DNA from: Parvibaculum sp.
Lineage (GTDB): Bacteria > Pseudomonadota > Alphaproteobacteria > Parvibaculales > Parvibaculaceae
Assembly (NCBI GenBank): GCA_031291615.1
Contig: JARLIS010000051.1
Coordinates: 62,001 to 126,000, forward strand
Reading direction: 5' to 3'
Length of the DNA stretch: 64,000 nt
The stretch's first letter is position 1; every line of letters starts with the position of its first letter. The notes under the pieces were generated by a model, which saw only the letters and a program-made list of their open reading frames with translations, did not search any database and was not told where the DNA came from. The position numbers and the translations under genes were made by a program. This document shows, in pieces, positions 34,418 to 42,009 of this stretch.

Positions 34418-36031
34418 TCACGCTCTCAACGGATCGAAACTGTCGGCGCGGGCCATTCTCCAGCTATCTGCGTAGAAGGGGCTTGGCTCGCTGCCGCCGA
34501 GGAGATCGCCCGGCGCGACGAAATAATGGATCTGCGAAAAGAGCTTCACTTCGGTGGAGCTCACGCGGCGCACGAGGTGATGCGGCGCAAGCTGGTCCGG
34601 ATGATCGAGGCCGGCGGCGGCGAGCATCTGGGCGAGCGCCTTCAATGTGTTGCGGTGATAGGACGCCACGCGTTCGGCCTTGTCGGGAACGACGAGTGCG
34701 CGCTGGCGCAAGGGATCTTGCGTCGCAACGCCGGTTGGGCATTTGTTGGTGTGGCAGTTGCGGGACTGGATGCAGCCGATGGCGAACATGAAGCCGCGCG
34801 CCGCATTCGCCCAGTCGGCGCCCATGGCGAGAATGCTCGCAATGTCGAAGGCGCTGATGATCTTGCCGCTCGCGCCGATCCTGATCTTGTCGCGCAGATT
34901 GGCGCCGACGAGCGTGTTGCGCACAAAGAGCAGGCCCTCGCGGAGCGGCATGCCGAGGTGATCGGAAAATTCGACGGGGGCCGCACCCGTGCCGCCTTCG
35001 CCACCATCGACGACGATGAAATCCGGCAGGATGCCGGTTTCGAGCATCGCCTTGACGAGGCCCATGAACTCCCATGGATGGCCGATGCAGAGTTTGAAGC
35101 CGACGGGCTTGCCGCCGGAAAGCTCGCGCAGGAGTGCGATGAACTTCATCATCTCGACCGGCGTGTCGAAGGCGCTGTGTCTTGAGGGCGAAACGCAATC
35201 CTCGCCCTCCGCGACGCCGCGCGCATGGGCGATCTCCGCCGTCACTTTCGCACCCGGCAATATGCCGCCATGTCCGGGCTTTGCGCCCTGGCTCAGCTTG
35301 ATCTCGATCATCTTCACCTGATCGCTCGCGGCGTTTGCTGCGAAGCGGTCGGGATCGAACCTGCCTTCCGCATTGCGGCAGCCGAAATAGCCGCTGCCGA
35401 TTTCCCAGACCAGATCGCCGCCGAAGGTGCGATGGTGGGCACTGATGCCACCTTCGCCGGTGTCATGGGCAAAGCCGCCGAGTTTCGCGCCCTTGTTGAG
35501 CGCCTGGATGGCGGCGGCGCTCAACGAGCCGAAGCTCATGGCCGAAATATTGAAGACCGACATGGCGTAAGGCTTGGCGCATTCGGCGCCGCCGATTTCG
35601 ATCCGAAAACTCTTCGGGTCGGAGGAGGGCATGGGCCGCGTCGAATGGCCGATGAACTCGTAGCCCTCGCGATAGACGTCCATCAGCGTCCCGAAGGGCA
35701 TGTCGCCGCCTTCGTTCTTGGCGCGCTGGTAGACGAGCGAGCGCTGGGCGCGCGAGAAGGGCAGGCGATCGTCGTCGGCCTCGAGCAGATACTGGCGAAT
35801 TTCCGGCCGGATCGCTTCGACCAGATAGCGGACATGGCCGAGGACCGGATAGTTGCGCAGCACCGCATGCTGGCTCTGCATGAGGTCGCCGAGGCCAATC
35901 AGCGTGAGGATGCCTGCGGCCAGCGCCACCGGCCAGAGCCAGCCCCAATATTCCATAAGGGGCAGCGAGATTGCGGTGACGAGCAGGCAAATCGCGAAAG
36001 TTGCATAACGATTGAGCAGAGACATGGACAT
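34418..36031 (-). CDS. FMN-binding glutamate synthase family protein, membrane-anchored
   Basis: This protein of about 537 residues has two N-terminal transmembrane helices (YATFAICLLVTAISL and WPVALAAGILTLIGLG) and then a glutamate-synthase-like FMN/TIM-barrel domain (PF01645). Markers are GGISAHHRTFGGDLVWEIGSG, IEIKLSQGAKPGHGG, ADWANAARGFMFAIGC and the iron-sulphur-type cluster CIQSRNCHTNKCPTG. It lacks the amidotransferase domain, so it is not a full GltB. Members are uncharacterised oxidoreductases. The frame reaches 36082, but the Met at 36031 has GGAGG ten bases upstream. Transcription is opposite to its neighbours. Confidence 0.85.
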   Translation of the reverse strand: MSMSLLNRYATFAICLLVTAISLPLMEYWGWLWPVALAAGILTLIGLGDLMQSQHAVLRNYPVLGHVRYLVEAIRPEIRQYLLEADDDRLPFSRAQRSLVYQRAKNEGGDMPFGTLMDVYREGYEFIGHSTRPMPSSDPKSFRIEIGGAECAKPYAMSVFNISAMSFGSLSAAAIQALNKGAKLGGFAHDTGEGGISAHHRTFGGDLVWEIGSGYFGCRNAEGRFDPDRFAANAASDQVKMIEIKLSQGAKPGHGGILPGAKVTAEIAHARGVAEGEDCVSPSRHSAFDTPVEMMKFIALLRELSGGKPVGFKLCIGHPWEFMGLVKAMLETGILPDFIVVDGGEGGTGAAPVEFSDHLGMPLREGLLFVRNTLVGANLRDKIRIGASGKIISAFDIASILAMGADWANAARGFMFAIGCIQSRNCHTNKCPTGVATQDPLRQRALVVPDKAERVASYHRNTLKALAQMLAAAGLDHPDQLAPHHLVRRVSSTEVKLFSQIHYFVAPGDLLGGSEPSPFYADSWRMARADSFDPLRA

Positions 36032-36453
36032 CGCGGCGTGGCCTCCGGGCATCGAAACTGTGACGTTGTCCTCGCCACGCATCGCCCGCGCGGCCTATTT
36101 GCACCAACACTAGGAGGCTCGTCGCCGCTTCGCCAGCGGCGTTAACCTTTTATAAGGGGGGTGGCCGTTCGGTCCCGCCATGGCCGCGGGTATGGCGATT
36201 GCGAAGTATCGAGGCGGTTAACCGCCATTTTGCGATGACGGGGCGGCTTTCCGCGCCCTGACTGAAATGGTCCGTTCAGGGAAAATATTACTTACAGTGA
36301 TAAATCGCCGTTTCGTGCTTCTCCGATATGGAGCCACATTTCCTTGCGGCACATAAGTTTTTAGATGTAGCGTTTTCAACGGGGCTGCGTTTCGTCGGTT
36401 GCGACGAACGCATGCGATTGTTTCAAATCGGGCATTAGCGAGGGGAATTGAAG
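36032..36453. other. Divergent intergenic region with a perfect 14-bp palindrome
   Basis: About 420 bases separate the FMN protein and the bactofilin gene, so both promoters should be here. GGCGGTTAACCGCC (36213-36226) is a perfect palindrome, and CCCTGA (36256-36261) is repeated inverted as TCAGGG (36276-36281). The 36285-36380 part is locally AT-rich. I see no credible small gene; the longer FMN-protein start would use 36032-36082. Confidence 0.5.
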
Positions 36454-37038
36454 ATGAGCAGCGATCCTGTCGAGTCGTTTCCGGGAGCGTCGTCTTCCGG
36501 TTCTTTCAAGGATGCGCCAAAGAGGATGCAGGTCGCGTCCGTGCGGGTCATGCGTGCCGGCAGCGAGGACATTGTCGTCGGCGAAAACAGTTCGCTCGAA
36601 GGCACCTTCGAGACGCAGGGCTCGATGTTCGTCGATGGCAGCATGAGCAAGGCCGATCTCACGGCGACATTGTTGTCGATCGGCACGTCCGGCTCCGTCG
36701 AAGGCAGCGCCAATGTTTCGCGCGCGGAAATCGCCGGCTCGTTCGACGGCCGGATGACCGTCAGCGGCGAAGTGATCCTGCGCTCGACAAGCCATGTGTC
36801 GGGCGAAATCCAGTGCGGGAAACTGATCACCCATCGCGGGGCGACGATCAGGGCGCAGGTCTCGGTCATCGACGACGAGGCGGAAGCCAACGAGGCGGGC
36901 GACGAAACGCGGCCGAGCCTCTTTCAGCGCCGCGTGCCGATTTCGAGGCGGTTCATCCGCCGTTCGGCGCCTTTCGCCTATGGCATATTTTTCACGCTTG
37001 GCGCTATCGGCATCGTCTCGCTTCTCACCCACGCATAG
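36454..37038 (+). CDS. Bactofilin family protein with a C-terminal membrane segment
   Basis: This 194-residue polymer-forming cytoskeletal protein has a central repetitive beta-helix (about 35-125: VVGENSSLEGTFETQGSMFVD, then VEGSANVSRAEIAGSFDGR). An acidic linker, a basic stretch RRVPISRRFIRR and a hydrophobic C-terminus (FAYGIFFTLGAIGIVSLL) follow. The terminal segment suggests direct membrane attachment, unlike most soluble bactofilins. Bactofilins organise cell-wall or surface machinery. The ATG at 36454 follows AGGGG by eight bases; a TTG at 36448 also fits. A strong terminator follows, so it is monocistronic. Confidence 0.88.
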   Translation: MSSDPVESFPGASSSGSFKDAPKRMQVASVRVMRAGSEDIVVGENSSLEGTFETQGSMFVDGSMSKADLTATLLSIGTSGSVEGSANVSRAEIAGSFDGRMTVSGEVILRSTSHVSGEIQCGKLITHRGATIRAQVSVIDDEAEANEAGDETRPSLFQRRVPISRRFIRRSAPFAYGIFFTLGAIGIVSLLTHA

Positions 37039-37063
37039 CGTCGCCGGACAGATTCCCGTTCGG

Positions 37064-37097
37064 AAGGGCCGGATCGCGTAAAGCGGTCCGGCCTTTT
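37064..37097 (+). terminator. Rho-independent terminator after the bactofilin gene
   Basis: A stem of about 13 bp (37064-37077 with 37083-37096, one or two G-T pairs, loop GTAAA) is followed by a TTTT tail. Confidence 0.8.
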
Positions 37098-37238
37098 GCC
37101 GTCTCCTTGCCCCGCCGACGCTACGTCGCGCGGCCGCCGCTCGCCATGCGCGCGCGGGCGGGCTAGGCTTCCCCATCAAAATCAGCATAACCGGCGGAAG
37201 GCGGCCAACGCCGAACCGGGCACGATCGGGGAGACCTC

Positions 37239-38366
37239 ATGGATTTCGATTTTTCTGACGACCAGAAGCAGTTGAAGGATCAGGCAAGGCGTTTTCTTGA
37301 GGCGAAGTCTTCGCCCAAGGCGGTGCGCGTGATCCTGGACGGGCCGGAGCCCTATGACCGCGAGCTCTGGAAGGGCCTTGCTGAAATGGGCTTCATGGGC
37401 ACGGCGATTCCGGAGGCCTATGGCGGGCTCGGCGCGTCCTATCTCGAGCTTTGCGTCATTGCCGAGGAACTGGGCCGCGCGGTGGCGCCGGTTCCTTTCT
37501 CCTCGTCGATCTTCCTTGCCGCCGAATTCCTGCTCGCTGCCGGCACCGAGGCGCAGAAGCAGGCCTATCTCCCGAAGCTCGCATCCGGCGAACTTATCGG
37601 CTGCTTCGCGCTTTCCGAAGGCATCGGACATGCGACGCCCAAGAGCATTCAGCTTTCGGCTTCCGGCGGCAAGCTCACCGGCACGAAAATCCCCGTGCTT
37701 GACGGCGACGTCGCCGACTTTGCCGTCGTCGCGGCGCGGACAAGCGCAGGCACGGATGCGCGCGGCGTTTCGCTCTTCCTCGTCGATCTCAAGGGCGAAG
37801 GCGTCAAGCGCACAACGGTCGAAACGATCGATCCGACGCGGTCTCAGGCGCGCATCGACTTTTCGGGCGCGGCGGCGGAGCCGCTCGGTGCGGCGGGCGA
37901 TGGCTTCCGGATTCTCACCGACGTTCTCGACCGCGCGGCGGTTCTCACCGCCTTCGAGCAGGTGGGCGGCGCGGACCGCGCGCTTGAAATGGGGCGCGAT
38001 TATGCGCTCGACCGCATGGCCTTCGGGCGGCCCATCGGTTCATTCCAGGCGGTGAAGCACATGCTCGCCGACATGTATGTCTCGGCGACGCTTGCGCGCT
38101 CCAATTGCTATTACGGCGCCTGGGCGCTTTCGACGGGATCGGGCGAGCTACCCGAAGCGGCGGCGACGGCGCGCGTCAGCGCCACGCAGGCCTATCAGCA
38201 TTGTTCCAAGAACAACATTCAGGTGCATGGCGGCATGGGCTTCACCTGGCAGTTCGATTGCCACCTCCATTACCGGCGCTCGAACCTGCTCGCGCTTTCG
38301 CTCGGCAGTCTTTCCACGTGGGAAGACAAGCTCATCGAGCGCCTGCGCGCCAAGAACGCCGCCTGA
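37239..38366 (+). CDS. Acyl-CoA dehydrogenase family protein
   Basis: This 375-residue flavoenzyme has the acyl-CoA dehydrogenase fold: an N-terminal helical domain starting MDFDFSDDQKQLKDQARRFL, a middle beta domain and a C-terminal helical domain with RMAFGRPIGSFQAVKHMLADM and the HGGMGFTWQFDCHLHYRR segment. It is of the ACAD type found in steroid, long-chain and branched-acid degradation gene sets, often as one subunit of a pair. The ATG follows GGGAGA. A second dehydrogenase gene follows after 27 bases, so the two may form a heteromeric enzyme, as in FadE-type pairs. The substrate is unknown. Confidence 0.9.
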   Translation: MDFDFSDDQKQLKDQARRFLEAKSSPKAVRVILDGPEPYDRELWKGLAEMGFMGTAIPEAYGGLGASYLELCVIAEELGRAVAPVPFSSSIFLAAEFLLAAGTEAQKQAYLPKLASGELIGCFALSEGIGHATPKSIQLSASGGKLTGTKIPVLDGDVADFAVVAARTSAGTDARGVSLFLVDLKGEGVKRTTVETIDPTRSQARIDFSGAAAEPLGAAGDGFRILTDVLDRAAVLTAFEQVGGADRALEMGRDYALDRMAFGRPIGSFQAVKHMLADMYVSATLARSNCYYGAWALSTGSGELPEAAATARVSATQAYQHCSKNNIQVHGGMGFTWQFDCHLHYRRSNLLALSLGSLSTWEDKLIERLRAKNAA

Positions 38367-38393
38367 ACCCATTCGCATTCGAGGACATTGAAA

Positions 38394-39638
38394 ATGAATT
38401 TCGACGACAATCCGCAGGAAGCCGCCTTCCGCAAAGAAGTCCGTTCCTGGCTCGACGCAAATGCGCCCAGGCAATATGAGGCCGGCCTCAAGAATTCCGG
38501 CTTCGGCCACACGGCGCTTGAAGGCGTCGATGTGATGAAGGCCTCCAAGGACTGGCAGAAGAAGAAGTTCGATGCCGGCTGGGCCTGCCTTCACTGGCCG
38601 AAGGAATATGGCGGCCGCGGCGCGACGCCCATCGAGCGCGTGATCTGGCAGCAGGAAGAGGGCGTCTATGCCGCGCTCTCCTCGCTCTTCATCATCGGTC
38701 ACGGCATGTGCGGCCCGACCATGATGGCCTATGCGAGCGAGGAGCATAAGAAGAAGTATCTGCCGCCTCTCGCGGCCGGCGAGCACATCTGGTGCCAGCT
38801 TTTTTCCGAGCCCGCCGGTGGCTCCGATCTCGCGGGCCTTCGCACCAAGGCCGAGAAGGATGGCGACGAGTGGATCGTCAACGGCCAGAAGATCTGGACG
38901 TCGGGCGCGCATTATTCGGATTACGGCATTCTCATCACGCGCACGGATCCGACGGTTCCGAAGCACAAGGGCCTCACCATGTTCTTCCTGGACATGAAGT
39001 CGCCCGGCATCGAAATCCGTCCGATCAAGCAGGTGAATGGCCAGTCCGGCTTCAACGAAGTCTATTTTACCGATGTGCGCATTCCCGACAGCCAGCGTCT
39101 CGGCAAGGTCGGCGACGGCTGGTCGGTGTCGCTGACGACGCTGATGAATGAGCGGCTGTCGATCGGCGCGGGCATGCCGACAGGTTTCCCGGAGCTGCTT
39201 GATTTCTGCTGCCGCCTCGAAACGGCAGACGGTCCTGCAATCGACAATCCGGCCGTGCGCTCGAAGCTCGCAACCTGGGCGACACGCACGAGCGGTCTCA
39301 AATACACCGCCTTCCGTTCGATCTCGGCTCTGTCCAAGGGCGAAACGCCGGGACCGGAAAACTCAATCGGCAAACTCGTCGCCGGTCCGACCATGCAGGA
39401 AATCGCAGCCTTTGCGCTCGATCTGCAAGGCGAGGCGGGCGCGCTGCTCAACCCGGAACAGGCTGCGGCAAATGCGCGCTTCCAGGCCATGCTGCTTCGC
39501 TCGCCGGCGACGCGCGTCGAAGGCGGCACCGATGAAATTCTGAGGAATATCATCGCCGAACGCGTGCTCGGCCTGCCTGCCGATATCCGGGTCGACAAAT
39601 CCGTGCCTTTCAATCAGATTCCGACAAAAGGGCGCTAG
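38394..39638 (+). CDS. Acyl-CoA dehydrogenase family protein
   Basis: This is the second acyl-CoA dehydrogenase, about 414 residues. It has GHGMCGPTMMAYASEEHKKK, the FAD/substrate loop LFSEPAGGSDLAGLRTKAE, a GQKIWTSGAHYSDYG segment and the C-terminal VEGGTDEILRNIIAERVLGLP, where EGGTDEI corresponds to the usual EGT/E-N-x-I region. The ATG at 38394 follows GAGGA by eight bases; a TTG at 38388 is in frame. It follows its partner after 27 bases and precedes an aminotransferase by 28 bases, so all three form an operon. Confidence 0.9.
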   Translation: MNFDDNPQEAAFRKEVRSWLDANAPRQYEAGLKNSGFGHTALEGVDVMKASKDWQKKKFDAGWACLHWPKEYGGRGATPIERVIWQQEEGVYAALSSLFIIGHGMCGPTMMAYASEEHKKKYLPPLAAGEHIWCQLFSEPAGGSDLAGLRTKAEKDGDEWIVNGQKIWTSGAHYSDYGILITRTDPTVPKHKGLTMFFLDMKSPGIEIRPIKQVNGQSGFNEVYFTDVRIPDSQRLGKVGDGWSVSLTTLMNERLSIGAGMPTGFPELLDFCCRLETADGPAIDNPAVRSKLATWATRTSGLKYTAFRSISALSKGETPGPENSIGKLVAGPTMQEIAAFALDLQGEAGALLNPEQAAANARFQAMLLRSPATRVEGGTDEILRNIIAERVLGLPADIRVDKSVPFNQIPTKGR

Positions 39639-39666
39639 ACGCGACGGAAAATCGAAAGGACATCAG

Positions 39667-40956
39667 ATGGGCAAGAACAGCGATCTCCAGGCGCGGCGCG
39701 AAAGGGCCGTCCCTCGCGGTGTATCGACGGCCACGCCCGTTTTCGCCGCGCGGGCCGAAAATGCGGAGCTCTGGGACGTCGAGGGCAAGCGCTTCGTGGA
39801 CTTCGCCGGCGGGATCGCTGTTCTCAATACCGGGCATCGGCACCCGAAGGTCGTGGCGGCGGTGGAGGAGCAGCTCAAGCTCTACACGCATACGGCTTTT
39901 CAGGTTGTTGCCTATGAGCCCTACATCGCGCTTGCGGAGCGGCTGAATGCGCTTGCGCCTTTCAAGGGGCCGGCAAAGACCATCCTCTTCACCACCGGCG
40001 CGGAAGCGACAGAGAATGCGGTGAAGCTCGCCCGCGCCGCGACGGGGCGCTCCGCCGTCATCGCCTTTGCGGGCGGCTTCCACGGCCGCACCATGCTGAC
40101 CATGGCGCTGACGGGAAAGACGCTTCCCTACAAGAAGAAGTTCGGGCCCATGCCGGCGGAGATTTTCCATCTGCCGTTCCCGGTTCCCGATCATGGCGGC
40201 AGCGTTGCGGAAAGCCTCCGGGCGCTGGAGTTTCTTTTCCGCGCCGATGTCGAGCCGTCGCGTGTCGCCGCCATCATCATCGAACCGGTACAGGGCGAAG
40301 GCGGTTTCTACGAGGCGCCGCGCGAGCTTCTCGTCGCCTTGCGCAAGATTTGCGATGAGCACGGGATCGTTCTTATTGCCGATGAAGTGCAGACGGGTTT
40401 TGCGCGCACCGGAAAAATGTTCGGCATCGAGCATTCGGGCGTCGAGCCCGACATGATCGCGGTGGCGAAATCGCTGGCAGGCGGCTTTCCGCTTTCGGGC
40501 GTCATCGGCAAGGCGTCGATCATGGATGCGGCGGAACCGGGTGGTCTCGGCGGCACCTATGCGGGCAGCCCCGTCGCCTGCGCGGCGGCGCTTGCCGTTC
40601 TCGACGTCATCGCCGAGGAAAAGCTGAACGAGCGCGCCAATGCCATGGGCGCGCGCATCAAGGGGCGGCTCGAAAAGATCGCCGCGCGCAACGATGTCGT
40701 GCCGATGGCGGCCATTCGTGGCCACGGCGCCATGATCGGCTTCGATATCGTCAAGCATCGCGGCGTCTATGAGCCCGATGCGGATGCGACAAAGCTGGTG
40801 ACGACGGCTGCGCTCGGCGAAGGGCTGATCCTTCTTTCATGCGGCGTCTTCAGCAATGCCATCCGCATTCTCGTGCCGCTGACGGCGTCCGACGCCGTGC
40901 TCGACGAAGGCCTCGACAAGCTCGAGCGCTCGCTGGTGGCCGCGCGTTCCGCGTGA
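39667..40956 (+). CDS. gabT: 4-aminobutyrate aminotransferase (class III PLP)
   Basis: This 429-residue enzyme transfers the amino group of GABA to 2-oxoglutarate, giving succinate semialdehyde and glutamate. It belongs to the class III aminotransferases: FTTGAEATENAVKLARAATG (phosphate-binding), AFAGGFHGRTMLTMALTG, IADEVQTGFARTGKMF and the Schiff-base Lys268 in AVAKSLAGGFPLSG. The length and Lys position match GabT closely. It is the third gene of the 37239 transcription unit, an unusual pairing with acyl-CoA dehydrogenases; a related omega-amino acid cannot be excluded. Confidence 0.9.
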   Translation: MGKNSDLQARRERAVPRGVSTATPVFAARAENAELWDVEGKRFVDFAGGIAVLNTGHRHPKVVAAVEEQLKLYTHTAFQVVAYEPYIALAERLNALAPFKGPAKTILFTTGAEATENAVKLARAATGRSAVIAFAGGFHGRTMLTMALTGKTLPYKKKFGPMPAEIFHLPFPVPDHGGSVAESLRALEFLFRADVEPSRVAAIIIEPVQGEGGFYEAPRELLVALRKICDEHGIVLIADEVQTGFARTGKMFGIEHSGVEPDMIAVAKSLAGGFPLSGVIGKASIMDAAEPGGLGGTYAGSPVACAAALAVLDVIAEEKLNERANAMGARIKGRLEKIAARNDVVPMAAIRGHGAMIGFDIVKHRGVYEPDADATKLVTTAALGEGLILLSCGVFSNAIRILVPLTASDAVLDEGLDKLERSLVAARSA

Positions 40957-41019
40957 GCGATCGGGCGGGGCTCCGGCGCTTCGTCTCAAAACAGGACTTG
41001 CAGCGTGATTCAGGTGAAA

Positions 41020-41038
41020 ACTTAGGTTTTTACTTAGG
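41020..41038 (+). repeat. Direct repeat ACTTAGG in the promoter of the HK-HerA unit
   Basis: ACTTAGG occurs at 41020-41026 and 41032-41038, 12 bases apart, in an AT-richer stretch upstream of the histidine kinase gene. The spacing suits a dimeric activator on one DNA face. No known box matched. Confidence 0.35.
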
Positions 41039-41077
41039 GAAGCGTTTACACTGCTTCAACAGTCAAGCCCGTACTCT

Positions 41078-41094
41078 CCTCTGAGTTCCAGAGG
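41078..41094 (+). promoter_or_regulatory. Small hairpin overlapping the ribosome site of the orphan kinase gene
   Basis: CCTCTG (41078-41083) pairs with CAGAGG (41089-41094) across a 5-base loop. The AGAGG in the 3' arm is the only ribosome site before the ATG at 41104, so it could be partly hidden. With six pairs it may simply be a weak structure. Confidence 0.35.
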
Positions 41095-41103
41095 TGCAAG
41101 CGC

Positions 41104-42009
41104 ATGTACGGTCGGCGGAGTTCCGCAAACAAGAAGACCAGTCTCCTTTCCCGTTATTCCACGAATCTCGGGGAGCTGATGTCGCGTCGTCACGCCGAGC
41201 ATGCGCTCCGGGCGGCGAAGATCGAATCCGACATCGCCAACCGGACGAAGTCCGAATTCCTCGCCAATATGAGCCACGAGCTCAGGACGCCGCTCAACGC
41301 GATCATCGGCTTTGCCGATCTGATGCGCCACTTCAGCAATGAAGGGCGCGATGTGGCGAAGAGCAATGAATATGCCGCCCATATTGCAGGCGCGGGCCGG
41401 CATCTTCTCAGCATCATTTCGGACATTCTCGACATATCCAAAATCGAAAGCGGAACTTTCGCGCTCAATCTCGAAGAGCACAGTCTGCGCGAACTCATCG
41501 ACTCGAGCCTCATCCTCGTGCGCGACCGCGCCAAGGCGAAAGGCCAGATGCTGGAGTTCAAAGCGGCACCCGACCTGCCGGTGCTTTCCGTCGACGGTTC
41601 GCGCATGAAGCAGATTTTCATCAACCTTCTGTCCAACGCGCATAAATTCACGCCCGAACGCGGCCGCATTCTCGTCGTTGCGCAGCGCAGCATCGACGGC
41701 GGCGCGACCGTCGCCATCGCGGATAACGGCATCGGCATGACCGAGGACCAGATCTCCGTCGCCCTGACGCCCTTCGGCCAGGTCCAGTCGAGCTATTCCA
41801 GATCGCATGAAGGGACGGGCCTCGGCCTTCCCATCGCCGCCGCCCTGGTCCGCCAGCATGGCGGCGACTTCCACGTGTCGAGCCAGCCGGGCGTCGGCAC
41901 CACCGTCGTCGTGACATTGCCGCCGCCCCCGGCGCCCAGAAACGCCATTCCGGGCGTGCGTCCGCAGCACGCCATCAAATCTACTCCCCCAGCAGGCCAA
42001 ACCAAATGA
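41104..42009 (+). CDS. Sensor-less histidine kinase
   Basis: This 301-residue kinase has no sensor or membrane domain. A short N-terminal helix leads to the HisKA box EFLANMSHELRTPLNAI (His58) and the HATPase domain (LLSNAHKFTPERG, DNGIGM, GTGLGLPI), followed by a 30-residue Pro-rich tail. It probably receives input from another protein. Its last four bases overlap the HerA-type ATPase gene as ATGA, so both are made together. No response regulator is adjacent. Confidence 0.87.
   Translation: MYGRRSSANKKTSLLSRYSTNLGELMSRRHAEHALRAAKIESDIANRTKSEFLANMSHELRTPLNAIIGFADLMRHFSNEGRDVAKSNEYAAHIAGAGRHLLSIISDILDISKIESGTFALNLEEHSLRELIDSSLILVRDRAKAKGQMLEFKAAPDLPVLSVDGSRMKQIFINLLSNAHKFTPERGRILVVAQRSIDGGATVAIADNGIGMTEDQISVALTPFGQVQSSYSRSHEGTGLGLPIAAALVRQHGGDFHVSSQPGVGTTVVVTLPPPPAPRNAIPGVRPQHAIKSTPPAGQTK

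Noticed and set aside
36136..36152. Possible CtrA site near GTTAACCTTTTATAAGG
   Set aside because: The second half-site does not match TTAA at the required spacing, so I cannot call it.
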